Of a DNA stretch of 8,126 nt, positions 1-6,465 are shown piece after piece. This stretch comes from an uncultured Verrucomicrobiota bacterium. GTDB lineage: Bacteria > Verrucomicrobiota > Kiritimatiellia > RFP12 > UBA1067. The position numbers and the translations under genes are program-made. The notes under the pieces were generated by a model, which was given only the letters and a program-made list of their open reading frames with translations, was not told where the DNA came from and ran no database searches. The number at the start of each line of letters is the position of its first letter. Within the stretch, counting starts at the first letter, position 1. The stretch is taken from NCBI GenBank assembly GCA_946543025.1, contig CAMNLN010000151.1, positions 1-8,126 of the forward strand. Reading direction: 5' to 3'.

Positions 1-3000
1 ATCGGCATGCTCGGCGCGTGGATCTCCGGCGGCGTGGAGTGGAACTTCCCGCACCACCACCGGGCCACGACGGCGATGCCGATCGACTGGAAGCTCGCCT
101 CGAACAAGGACGGTTCGAAGACCGTGTGGATCGGCGAGACGGAGCTGCGCCGCCGCCTGAAGTGGACGATCGGACTCTCGATGATGCCGGACCGGGCCGT
201 TCTCCAGGCGCAGAACGTCTTCATGAACCGCAACCCGTTCATCGAGTCCATGATCTACTGGGCGAACGTGTCCGTGCACTGCGGCGACGACTACCAGGTG
301 ATCTTCCCGCCGAGCTGCCATCTCGGCTTCGACCACCACAAGAACTTCTGGACGTCCTTTCCCATCGGTCCGAAGAAGGTTGACCACAACTGGATTCCCT
401 CGCAGCGCTCGAAGTACGCAGATGACGTTGAGGGGATGATCGACCTGAGCTGGTGGAAGAACTTCACCGTGGAGAGCCGGTCCATCTTCGCGATGGATCC
501 CGACAACGCCTGGATCGCGGGCTACGATCACAAGAAGAACATGGGCACGGCGCACGTCTCCAACCGGCATCTCACCGTGGGGAAGAAGTTCTTCCTCTGG
601 GGCAACTTCCCCGAGGCGCACGTGTGGGACACGGTGCTGACGGACACGGACGGCCCGTATCTCGAGCTGATGGTCGGCTGCTGGAGCGACAACCAGCCCG
701 ACTACTCGTGGATCGCGCCGTACGAGACGCGCAAGGTGAAGCAGTTCTGGTTCCCGGTGAAGGGGATCGGCGGCGTGAAGAACGTGACGATCGACGGCGC
801 GGTGAACGTGGATCGCGTAAAGAAGGACGAGCTGCTCGTGGGCTTCCACTCCACGCGCGTGCTGAAGGGATGCACGGTGACGGTGTACAAGGGCAAGGAG
901 GCCGTGTTCACGGAGAACACGATCGCCATCGACCCCAATACGCCATGGTGCAAGACGGTGAAGGTTGACGCGGACGCGAAGGACCAGCAGTTTACGGCCG
1001 CCCTCGCCGATGCGGACGGCAACGTGTTCCTCTCCTACACGCCTGTGCCGGAGGATCCGCACGACCCGCTGCCGCCGAAAGTGGCGAACCCGAAGCCGCC
1101 GAAGGAGTACGCGAGCGCCGAGCTGGCCTACCTCGTGGGCTTGCGCCTGGACCAGTTCCACAACGGGCTCGTCGATCCCGTGCCGTACTACGCGCGCGCG
1201 CTGGAGATCGACCCCGACTATTCGCGCGCGAACGTGGCGATGGGCGTGCGCCTCGCGAAGAACGGCTGCTACGCCGAGGCGAAGCCGTATCTGGAGAAGG
1301 CCGTGGCGCGCGCGACGCAGAACTACACGCGCGCGCTTGACGCCGCGCCCGAGTACTATCTCGCGATCGTGGAGCGCGGGCTTGGCAACCTGAAGCGCGC
1401 GGAGGACCTCTTCTGGCGTTGCACGTGGCGCGCCACGTGCAAGAAGGAATCGTACGTGGAGATCGCGCGCCTCGCGGCGTTGCGCGGCGACTGGGCAGAG
1501 GCGCTCGCACGCATCGACGACGCGCTCGCGCTCGGCCAGGACGAGGCGAAGCTCTGGACGATGAAGGGGCTTTTCCACCGCAAGCTCGGTCAGGCGAAAG
1601 CTGAGAGGGCCTGCTTCAAGAAGGCCCTCGCGTGCGATCCGCTCGAATACTGGGCGGTGGCGCTGCGCGGCGGCCTGAAGGCGGCGGAAAAGAACCGCGG
1701 CCTCAAGGCGCAGCAGCTGCTGGAGGCCGTATGCGACTGCTGGGGCGTGGGCGCGTGGGACGAGGTGGTTGCGCTGTGCGACGCCGCGCTCGCGAAAGCC
1801 GCCGCCGAAAAGCCGTACCGTACCGACGGCGCGTTGCCGCTCAAGGAGACAATCGCCGCCTGCGACAGCTATAGGAATCCGATGTTCGGCTACTTCAAGG
1901 GCGCCGCGCTTCAGAAGGGAGGGGCGTGTTCCTGCGCGACGGCAGCCGCGTCGGAGCTTGCCTTACGCGACGCCAAAAGCGCGTACGAAGCAGCAGACGA
2001 GATGTCCGTCGACTATTGCTTCCCGAGCCGGTTGGAGGAGCTTGAGGTTTTGAGGATGGCCGTTGCCGCCGCGCCGAAACTCCCGAACGCGCGTTACTAC
2101 CTGGGAGAGATACTCTGGAACATGGATCAGAAGAACGGCGCGCTTGCCAGCTGGAGGAAGTGCGTGGAACTGAACCCGAACCATGCGCTCGCGCTGCGGT
2201 GCCTCGGCTTCGGCACGGCGCATCCCGGCACCTATTTCACGAACACGGGCGTGCCGGGCGGAATCGCCTCGAAGGAGGCGTACGGCTTCTACAAGCGGGC
2301 CATGGAGGCCGATCCCTCGAACTTCCGCGCGCTGGAGGAGATGGACAAGCTCGCCGAGAAACTGGAAGTGCCGGCTGCGGAACGCCTGGCGACGATGGAG
2401 AAGTACCGCGCCACGGCGGAGAAATACGACGCCTGCATGCTGCGCATGGCCTATCTCTACAACGAGGTGAAAAAGTACGATGCCGCGCTCGCCATCCTGC
2501 AGGGACGCCGTTTCCACGTGTGGGAGGGCGGCGAAGGGTTGCTCGCGCCGTTCGTGGCGGCGAACCTCGGGCGCGGCCGCGAGCTGATGGCGGAAGGGCG
2601 CAACAAGGAGGCGCTCGCGTACTTCGAGCGCGCCAACACGTATCCCTCGAACCTGCAGGCGGGGCGTCCGGGCGACGCAGGAACGGCACCCAAGGTGTTC
2701 TACTGGATCGCGCAGTGCAAGAGGGCGATGGGCGACGAGGCGGGAGCGAAAGCCGCGCTGGAGGAATCGCTGAAGGGCTGGATCTTCGCGGGCGAGATGG
2801 ACTACTGGCGCTTCAAGGCCTGTAAGGAACTGGGGCGCGACGGCGAAGCGAACGAACATGTCCCTGCCATCAAGAAGGCGATCGCCGACCTGGAGAAGCC
2901 GCTTCCGAAGGTGATCGACGCCTACGCCAAGTTCGGCGGAGAGAACTCGCCGATGGAACGTGCCGCCAACCGCGCGAAGAAGGCCGCCGCGCTCAAGAAA

Positions 3001-3033
3001 CTGCTCGCGGAGATGGAGAAGTCGGCGAAGTGA
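1..3033 (+). CDS. DUF5107-domain protein with C-terminal TPR repeats (5' end outside window)
   Basis: The frame is already open at base 1 and ends at TGA 3031-3033, so 1010 residues are visible. The ATG at base 7 falls inside a conserved domain and is not the true start; by comparison with family members roughly 100 or more residues are missing. Visible residues 1 to about 270 match the DUF5107 family (Pfam DUF5107, from memory): GGVEWNFPHHHR at 10-21, an NRNPF..YWANV stretch, a YDH..N..HVSN stretch, GPYLELM at 218-224, then DNQPDYSWIAPYETR. I recall this family as having a galactose-mutarotase-like beta fold; no enzyme activity is established for it. From about residue 370 the protein becomes helical TPR repeats (for example YYARALEIDPDY, GDWAEALARIDDAL, ALASWRKCVELNPNHALAL), ending in a lysine/alanine-rich tail. 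TPRs usually mediate protein contacts. The galactosidase gene follows 49 bases downstream, suggesting a role linked to sugar use. Localisation cannot be judged because the N-terminus is missing. Family assignment is firm; function is unknown. Confidence 0.9.
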   Translation: MGMLGAWISGGVEWNFPHHHRATTAMPIDWKLASNKDGSKTVWIGETELRRRLKWTIGLSMMPDRAVLQAQNVFMNRNPFIESMIYWANVSVHCGDDYQVIFPPSCHLGFDHHKNFWTSFPIGPKKVDHNWIPSQRSKYADDVEGMIDLSWWKNFTVESRSIFAMDPDNAWIAGYDHKKNMGTAHVSNRHLTVGKKFFLWGNFPEAHVWDTVLTDTDGPYLELMVGCWSDNQPDYSWIAPYETRKVKQFWFPVKGIGGVKNVTIDGAVNVDRVKKDELLVGFHSTRVLKGCTVTVYKGKEAVFTENTIAIDPNTPWCKTVKVDADAKDQQFTAALADADGNVFLSYTPVPEDPHDPLPPKVANPKPPKEYASAELAYLVGLRLDQFHNGLVDPVPYYARALEIDPDYSRANVAMGVRLAKNGCYAEAKPYLEKAVARATQNYTRALDAAPEYYLAIVERGLGNLKRAEDLFWRCTWRATCKKESYVEIARLAALRGDWAEALARIDDALALGQDEAKLWTMKGLFHRKLGQAKAERACFKKALACDPLEYWAVALRGGLKAAEKNRGLKAQQLLEAVCDCWGVGAWDEVVALCDAALAKAAAEKPYRTDGALPLKETIAACDSYRNPMFGYFKGAALQKGGACSCATAAASELALRDAKSAYEAADEMSVDYCFPSRLEELEVLRMAVAAAPKLPNARYYLGEILWNMDQKNGALASWRKCVELNPNHALALRCLGFGTAHPGTYFTNTGVPGGIASKEAYGFYKRAMEADPSNFRALEEMDKLAEKLEVPAAERLATMEKYRATAEKYDACMLRMAYLYNEVKKYDAALAILQGRRFHVWEGGEGLLAPFVAANLGRGRELMAEGRNKEALAYFERANTYPSNLQAGRPGDAGTAPKVFYWIAQCKRAMGDEAGAKAALEESLKGWIFAGEMDYWRFKACKELGRDGEANEHVPAIKKAIADLEKPLPKVIDAYAKFGGENSPMERAANRAKKAAALKKLLAEMEKSAK
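1419..1442. repeat. Perfect 24-bp palindrome inside the DUF5107/TPR gene
   Basis: Bases 1419-1430 read TTGCACGTGGCG and bases 1431-1442 are its exact reverse complement, with no spacer. The pairing stops at the G/G pair 1418/1443. The site lies in the TPR region and encodes part of the segment WRCTWRATCKK. It contains CACGTG twice and an 8-base GC-only core at its centre. With no loop it would work better as a two-fold symmetric protein-binding site or a cruciform in DNA than as an RNA hairpin. No function can be assigned. Confidence 0.9.
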
Positions 3034-3043
3034 CGGCGGCGGT

Positions 3044-3053
3044 CTCTCGAGAG
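3044..3053. repeat. 10-bp palindrome in the gap between the DUF5107 and GH36 genes
   Basis: The gap 3034-3082 contains the perfect palindrome CTCTCGAGAG, placed 17 bases upstream of the galactosidase ribosome binding site. It has no loop and no following T-run, so it is not a terminator. It could be a small operator or chance. I see no convincing promoter in this 49-base gap, which fits co-transcription of the two genes. Confidence 0.4.
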
Positions 3054-3070
3054 GAAAGAACCGATATCTC

Positions 3071-3076
3071 AAGGAG
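3071..3076 (+). promoter_or_regulatory. Ribosome binding site of the GH36 gene
   Basis: AAGGAG lies 6 bases before the ATG at 3083. It decides the start: the in-frame ATG at 2960 overlaps the upstream gene and would put a non-hydrophobic arginine-rich stretch in front of the signal peptide. Confidence 0.85.
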
Positions 3077-3082
3077 AAAACG

Positions 3083-5329
3083 ATGAAGATTGTGACGATG
3101 GCGGCCTTGTGCCTGTGCGTGGCAGGGGGGACGATTGCGGACGCGTGCGACGCGTTCCTGCTGCAGACGAAGAACACGACGCTGGCCCTGCGCCGGCAGA
3201 ACGGCGCGTGGAACGTGGCGCACTATGGCGCGAAAATCGAGTCTGAGGCCGACGCCGCCGCGCTCGCATGGGACCGATGGGTCGGCGGCAACAAGTACGA
3301 ACAGCGTCGGCCGGCGGCCTACGCGGCCTACGGCGGCGACCGGGAGGGGGGCTACCACTTCAACAAGTGGGGTGGCCTGCAAGTGACGCACGCGGACGGC
3401 TGCCTCACGCTCCATCTCGTGGGCGAAAAGGCGGAGACGGTCCCCGACGCGCCGGGCGCGACGCATCTGGTGCTGCGGCAGAAGGACCGGGTCTATCCGT
3501 TCTTCGTCACGCAGCACTTCCGCGCGCTGGAGGCGAGCGACGTGATCGAGACGTGGGTGGAGCTGAAGAACGGCGAGACGGGCGCGGTGCGGCTCGGGCG
3601 CATGGACTCGTTCGCGATGGGCTTTCCGCTTCTCGCGAACGCGTTCCGGTTTCAGTACACGACGGGCCAGTGGGCGGCCGAGGCGCAGCTGCGCGAGACG
3701 CTCGTCGAGAATGGACAGACCGTCTCGATCGGTTCGCGCAGCGGCGTGCGCGACGCCTTTGGAAACAACGCGAGCTTCATGCTGACCGTGGGAGAATCGT
3801 CCACCGAGACGTCTGGACGCGTGATCGGCGGCGTCCTGTGCTGGACGGGCATGTGGGGCATCAGCGTGCAGCGCGACCATTGCGACTACGTGGAGGTGCG
3901 CGCGGGCGCGGACACCTCCGCCGGCGCGTACGTGCTCGATGCGGGCAAGTCGATCACGCTGCCGAAGTTCGCGTTCACGTACTCTGATTCGGGCAAGGGG
4001 CAGATTTCGCGCAATATCCACCGGTGGGCGCGCGATTGGCAGCTGCCTGCCGGGCACAAGCCGCGCCCCGTGCTGCTCAACAGCTGGGAAGGCAGCTACT
4101 TCAGCTTCACCGAGCAGGTCCTGCACGACATGATGGACGGCGTGAAGGAGATGGGCGGCGAGCTGTTCGTCCTCGACGACGGCTGGTTCGGCACGGGCAA
4201 GTATGCGCGCGACGACGTGCATCGCGACAAGGTGGGCCTCGGCGACTGGGTGATCAACCCCGAGAAGCTGCCGCACGGCCTCGTGGGCCTCAGCGACGAG
4301 GCGAAGAAACGCGGACTGAAGTTCGGCTTCTGGGTGGAACCCGAGATGGTGAACACGAACAGCTGGCTCTACGAGGCGCATCCCGACTGGGTGATTCGCG
4401 AGAAGAACCGCCCGGTGAACGTCGGGCGCGGCGGCTCGCAGACGGTTCTCGACTACTCGAACCCGGCCGTGCGCGACAACATCTACAATCAGCTTGACGC
4501 GCTCTATTCAAAGATTCCCGACCTCGCCTACATCAAGTGGGACGCGAACGCCGACTTCTTCAACATGGGATCCACCTACCTCGACGCGGCGCACCAGGCG
4601 AACCTGCCGTTCGACTATACGACGGGCCTCTACGATCTGCTCGCGAAGATCCGCGCGAAGTATCCGCAGGTGGATATCCAGGCCTGCTCGTCGGGCGGCG
4701 GGCACGTGGACTACGGCTTCCTGCGGTATGCGGACGAGTTCTGGGGCTCGGACGACACCGACGCGCGCGAACGCGTGTTTATCCAATGGGGCGAGAGCCA
4801 GTTCTATCCGGCCTGCGCGATCGCCGCCCACGTGACGGACGTGCCGAACCACCAGACCAAGCGCGTCACGCCGCTCAAGTTCCGCTTCGACGTGGCGATG
4901 AGCGCGCGCCTCGGCTTCGAGCTTCACCCGAAGAACATGTCCGCCGAGGACGTGGCCTTCGCGAAGAAGTGCGTGGCCAGCTACAAGCGCATTCGGCCGA
5001 CGGTCCAGCAGGGCGACCTCTACCGCCTCGTCTCGCCGTACGGCGGCAGCTATGCGGCGCTCATGTACGTGAACGGGGACGCTTCGCACGCGGTGGTGTT
5101 CCTGTGGGGACTCGCGCGCGCCAACTGGAGCGACTTCGTGCCGCCGCTCGCGCTGCAGGGCCTTGCCGAAGGCAAGACATACAAGGTGAGGGAGATTAAC
5201 GTCGTCAAGGACAAGCATTGCCGCGTGGACGGAAAGTCGCTGGGCGGCAAGGCACTCATGGCGATGGGCCTGCCCGTGCGGCTGCGCGGCGACTACGATT
5301 CAGCCGTCTTCGAACTGACGGCGCAGTGA
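3083..5329 (+). CDS. Exported alpha-galactosidase, glycoside hydrolase family 36
   Basis: This 748-residue protein should hydrolyse terminal alpha-1,6-galactose from oligosaccharides such as raffinose and melibiose or from galactomannan side chains, with retention of configuration. A short signal peptide (MKIVTMAALCLCVAGG) ends in an A19-D20-A21 cleavage site. An N-terminal beta-sandwich domain spans about 24-310, the TIM barrel about 325-655, and a small C-terminal beta domain follows to 748. GH36 landmarks: NSWEG at 333-337, LDDGWFG at 364-370, WVEPEM at 417-422, KWD with the predicted nucleophile D487, CSSGGG at 535-540, and SDDTD with the predicted acid/base D557. The two acids are 70 residues apart, as in characterised GH36 enzymes. 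Conserved VPNHQT follows in the barrel. One oddity is His541, where the motif usually continues with Arg. Length is normal for bacterial GH36. It is probably co-transcribed with the DUF5107 gene. Family and activity class are firm; the natural substrate is not. Confidence 0.95.
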   Translation: MKIVTMAALCLCVAGGTIADACDAFLLQTKNTTLALRRQNGAWNVAHYGAKIESEADAAALAWDRWVGGNKYEQRRPAAYAAYGGDREGGYHFNKWGGLQVTHADGCLTLHLVGEKAETVPDAPGATHLVLRQKDRVYPFFVTQHFRALEASDVIETWVELKNGETGAVRLGRMDSFAMGFPLLANAFRFQYTTGQWAAEAQLRETLVENGQTVSIGSRSGVRDAFGNNASFMLTVGESSTETSGRVIGGVLCWTGMWGISVQRDHCDYVEVRAGADTSAGAYVLDAGKSITLPKFAFTYSDSGKGQISRNIHRWARDWQLPAGHKPRPVLLNSWEGSYFSFTEQVLHDMMDGVKEMGGELFVLDDGWFGTGKYARDDVHRDKVGLGDWVINPEKLPHGLVGLSDEAKKRGLKFGFWVEPEMVNTNSWLYEAHPDWVIREKNRPVNVGRGGSQTVLDYSNPAVRDNIYNQLDALYSKIPDLAYIKWDANADFFNMGSTYLDAAHQANLPFDYTTGLYDLLAKIRAKYPQVDIQACSSGGGHVDYGFLRYADEFWGSDDTDARERVFIQWGESQFYPACAIAAHVTDVPNHQTKRVTPLKFRFDVAMSARLGFELHPKNMSAEDVAFAKKCVASYKRIRPTVQQGDLYRLVSPYGGSYAALMYVNGDASHAVVFLWGLARANWSDFVPPLALQGLAEGKTYKVREINVVKDKHCRVDGKSLGGKALMAMGLPVRLRGDYDSAVFELTAQ

Positions 5330-5332
5330 CGC

Positions 5333-6343
5333 TCACTCTCCTGCCGAGCAGGAGAGGCGGAAACCGTAGTTGTTGTGCCGGCCGGTCGGGGAAATGCCGG
5401 TGCGCGACGCGGAGCGGCAGTCCGTGGCACCGCCGCTCCAGCTGCCGCCGCGCAACACGCGGCCTGAACCCCATCTGGGTCCGACAGGGTCGGTGCGCGG
5501 CTTCGAATCGAACGAGCCGCGGCCTTGATACCAGTCCAGGCACCATTCCCAGACGTTTCCGTGCATGTCGTACAGGCCCCAAGCGTTCGGCTTGTAGGAT
5601 CCGACCTTCTCGTGGGCATTCGTCTTGCTGTTCTTTTTCTTGCCGTCGCCCCTGTTGAAGTAGTAGCGGCCTACCTCGTCGGCTTGCGGATCGGTCCCCG
5701 AACGGCAGTTTGTCAGTTCCTTGCCGTTGTTCAGGGCATTCGTCGTGCCGGCGCGGCAGGCGTACTCCCATCTGGCTTCGGTCGGAAGGTCAAAAGTCTT
5801 GATGCCGGTCTTGGCGCGCAGCACGCCGATGAAAGACGTTTCGTCTACCCTGTTCGACGCCGGCCAGTTGAATTCGGGCGAGTCGCCGCGAATGGTGTTC
5901 CATGAGATGTCCTCTACCGGGCGCATGTCACCCTTGTAGGAAGATGGCGTCGTTCCCGTCACGAGCTCGTACTGCTTCTGCGTCACCTCGAACACGCCGA
6001 TGTAGAACCGATTGGTGACGGTCACCTTGTGCGGCACGGCCTCGCCGCCGTTATAGCCCGCTTCGTCGATTGTGCAACCCATCGTGAACGTGCCGGGATC
6101 GATGCGGCGGAGGACGAGCTTGCTGGTCTTGTACTCGTCGGTCCAGCCGTCCTTGGGCATCGCGTCGAGATGCGAAACAGGATAGGACACGGCGTTCGTG
6201 CCGCCGGAGAGGTCGATTACGAGATACAGGCTTTTCCCGGAATCACACGGGCAGGTTGCACCCTTGTTCGCCGTCGGGGCGGGTGCCGCCGCTATGCCAA
6301 GTGTCCCCAAGAGGGTCGCCGTTGCCACAATCATTCGCTTCAT
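5333..6343 (-). CDS. Exported SUMF1/FGE-like domain protein
   Basis: This 336-residue protein has a signal peptide (MKRMIVATATLLGTLGIAAA, cleavage near 20-25), then a CPC motif (C31, C33), a short N-terminal region with LYLVIDLSGG (39-48), and a formylglycine-generating-enzyme/SUMF1 fold from about 76 to 331. Fold landmarks are PGTFTMG, FEVTQKQYE, DLPTEARWEYACRAGT (185-200), GNVWEW (262-267), RVLRGGSW and GFRL. True FGEs oxidise a sulfatase cysteine using two copper-binding cysteines in a GGSxxCxxxxC pattern. Here the first position is Gly304 and only Cys309 remains, so FGE activity is doubtful. Proteins with this architecture are, as I recall, common and multi-copy in Kiritimatiellota/Lentisphaerota genomes without known function. 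I chose the ATG at 6343 over the one at 6349 because AGGA lies 8 bases before it but only 2 before the other. The gene converges on the galactosidase with 3 bases between stops, and its third-position GC looks lower than that of its neighbours. Confidence 0.88.
   Translation of the reverse strand: MKRMIVATATLLGTLGIAAAPAPTANKGATCPCDSGKSLYLVIDLSGGTNAVSYPVSHLDAMPKDGWTDEYKTSKLVLRRIDPGTFTMGCTIDEAGYNGGEAVPHKVTVTNRFYIGVFEVTQKQYELVTGTTPSSYKGDMRPVEDISWNTIRGDSPEFNWPASNRVDETSFIGVLRAKTGIKTFDLPTEARWEYACRAGTTNALNNGKELTNCRSGTDPQADEVGRYYFNRGDGKKKNSKTNAHEKVGSYKPNAWGLYDMHGNVWEWCLDWYQGRGSFDSKPRTDPVGPRWGSGRVLRGGSWSGGATDCRSASRTGISPTGRHNNYGFRLSCSAGE
5336..5356. terminator. Perfect 9-bp hairpin at the convergent gene junction
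   Basis: CTCTCCTGC (5336-5344), the loop CGA, and GCAGGAGAG (5348-5356) form a perfect stem just past the galactosidase stop (5329). On the minus strand it is made exactly of the last seven sense codons of the SUMF1-like gene, ahead of its TGA. Being symmetric it can fold in transcripts from either side, so it may act as a shared 3' end or mRNA-stabilising structure. There is no clean T-run on either side, so it is not a standard intrinsic terminator. The structure is certain on paper; the role is inferred. Confidence 0.5.
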
Positions 6344-6351
6344 GCTCATGT

Positions 6352-6355
6352 TCCT
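6352..6355 (-). promoter_or_regulatory. Ribosome binding site of the SUMF1-like gene
   Basis: On the minus strand AAAGGAA precedes two in-frame ATGs. Its AGGA core is 8 bases from the ATG whose first base is 6343, and 2 bases from the ATG starting at 6349, which is too close for initiation. This supports the shorter protein. Confidence 0.65.
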
Positions 6356-6364
6356 TTCGCCAAT

Positions 6365-6392
6365 ATGCCGGATGCCGATAGTCTATCATGCC
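6365..6392. repeat. Small inverted repeat flanked by ATGCC direct repeats
   Basis: GATAG-T-CTATC (6377-6387) is a perfect 5-bp inverted repeat with one central base. ATGCC occurs at 6365-6369, 6372-6376 and 6388-6392, so two copies directly flank the inverted repeat. It lies between two divergent genes and covers the predicted minus-strand -10. This layout fits an operator, but arms this short can occur by chance. Confidence 0.35.
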
Positions 6393-6408
6393 TTGGCGGC
6401 AGCGGCAA
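6380..6408 (-). promoter_or_regulatory. Possible promoter of the SUMF1-like gene
   Basis: On the minus strand, TTGCCG (6403-6408) and TAGACT (6380-6385) are separated by 17 bases. Each matches the sigma-70-type consensus at 4 of 6 positions. The -10 element lies within a small inverted repeat (6377-6387), a position where a repressor could act. The matches are weak and the assignment is tentative. Confidence 0.35.
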
Positions 6409-6418
6409 GCGGGAATTA

Positions 6419-6427
6419 TGCTATACT
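6419..6427 (+). promoter_or_regulatory. Extended -10 promoter of the beta-helix gene
   Basis: TGCTATACT contains the extended -10 element TGn followed by TATACT, which matches TATAAT at 5 of 6 positions. Transcription would start near 6434 and give a leader of about 32 bases. Only a poor -35 candidate (TTGGCG, 6393-6398) lies upstream, and its spacer is too long, as expected for an extended -10 promoter. The local AT-rich stretch stands out against GC-rich surroundings. Confidence 0.5.
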
Positions 6428-6455
6428 AGAGGCAGCTATTGCAAATTCACAGCAC

Positions 6456-6460
6456 AGGAG
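6456..6460 (+). promoter_or_regulatory. Ribosome binding site of the beta-helix gene
   Basis: AGGAG lies 5 bases before the ATG at 6466. The nearer ATG at 6461 is in another frame and meets TGA after one more codon, so 6466 is the start. Confidence 0.85.
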
Positions 6461-6465
6461 ATGAG

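Noticed and set aside
1186..1340. CG-alternating stretches (CGCGCGCG) as Z-DNA or simple-sequence repeats
   Set aside because: They are short, encode ordinary Ala-Arg codons in TPR helices, and are expected at this GC content.
2960..3082. Upstream ATG at 2960 as the GH36 start
   Set aside because: It overlaps the end of gene 1 and adds an Arg-rich segment that would bury the signal peptide. The ATG at 3083 has a strong ribosome binding site.
1963..3177. 404-codon open frame on the minus strand opposite the DUF5107/TPR gene
   Set aside because: It is antisense to a clearly recognisable protein, rich in Arg, and matches no family I know. High third-position GC keeps such frames free of stops.
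2993..4381. 462-codon open frame on the minus strand opposite the GH36 gene
   Set aside because: It spans the gap and the first half of the galactosidase, and its Arg/His/Ala-rich translation is typical of a shadow frame. The plus-strand protein has all GH36 motifs.
4508..5218. 236-codon minus-strand frame opposite the galactosidase catalytic region
   Set aside because: It is a shadow of the conserved GH36 barrel with low-complexity composition and no recognisable domain.
5336..5356. Standard Rho-independent terminator
   Set aside because: The stem is perfect, but neither strand has a run of T after it. I kept it only as a hairpin of uncertain role.
5421..5452. 7-bp inverted repeat GGAGCGG...CCGCTCC within the SUMF1-like gene
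   Set aside because: The loop is long (about 15 bases), it lies in the conserved GGSW coding region, and GC-rich arms of this length are common by chance here.
5333..6343. Annotation as a true sulfatase-activating formylglycine-generating enzyme
   Set aside because: One of the two required active-site cysteines is glycine, and no sulfatase gene is visible in the window.
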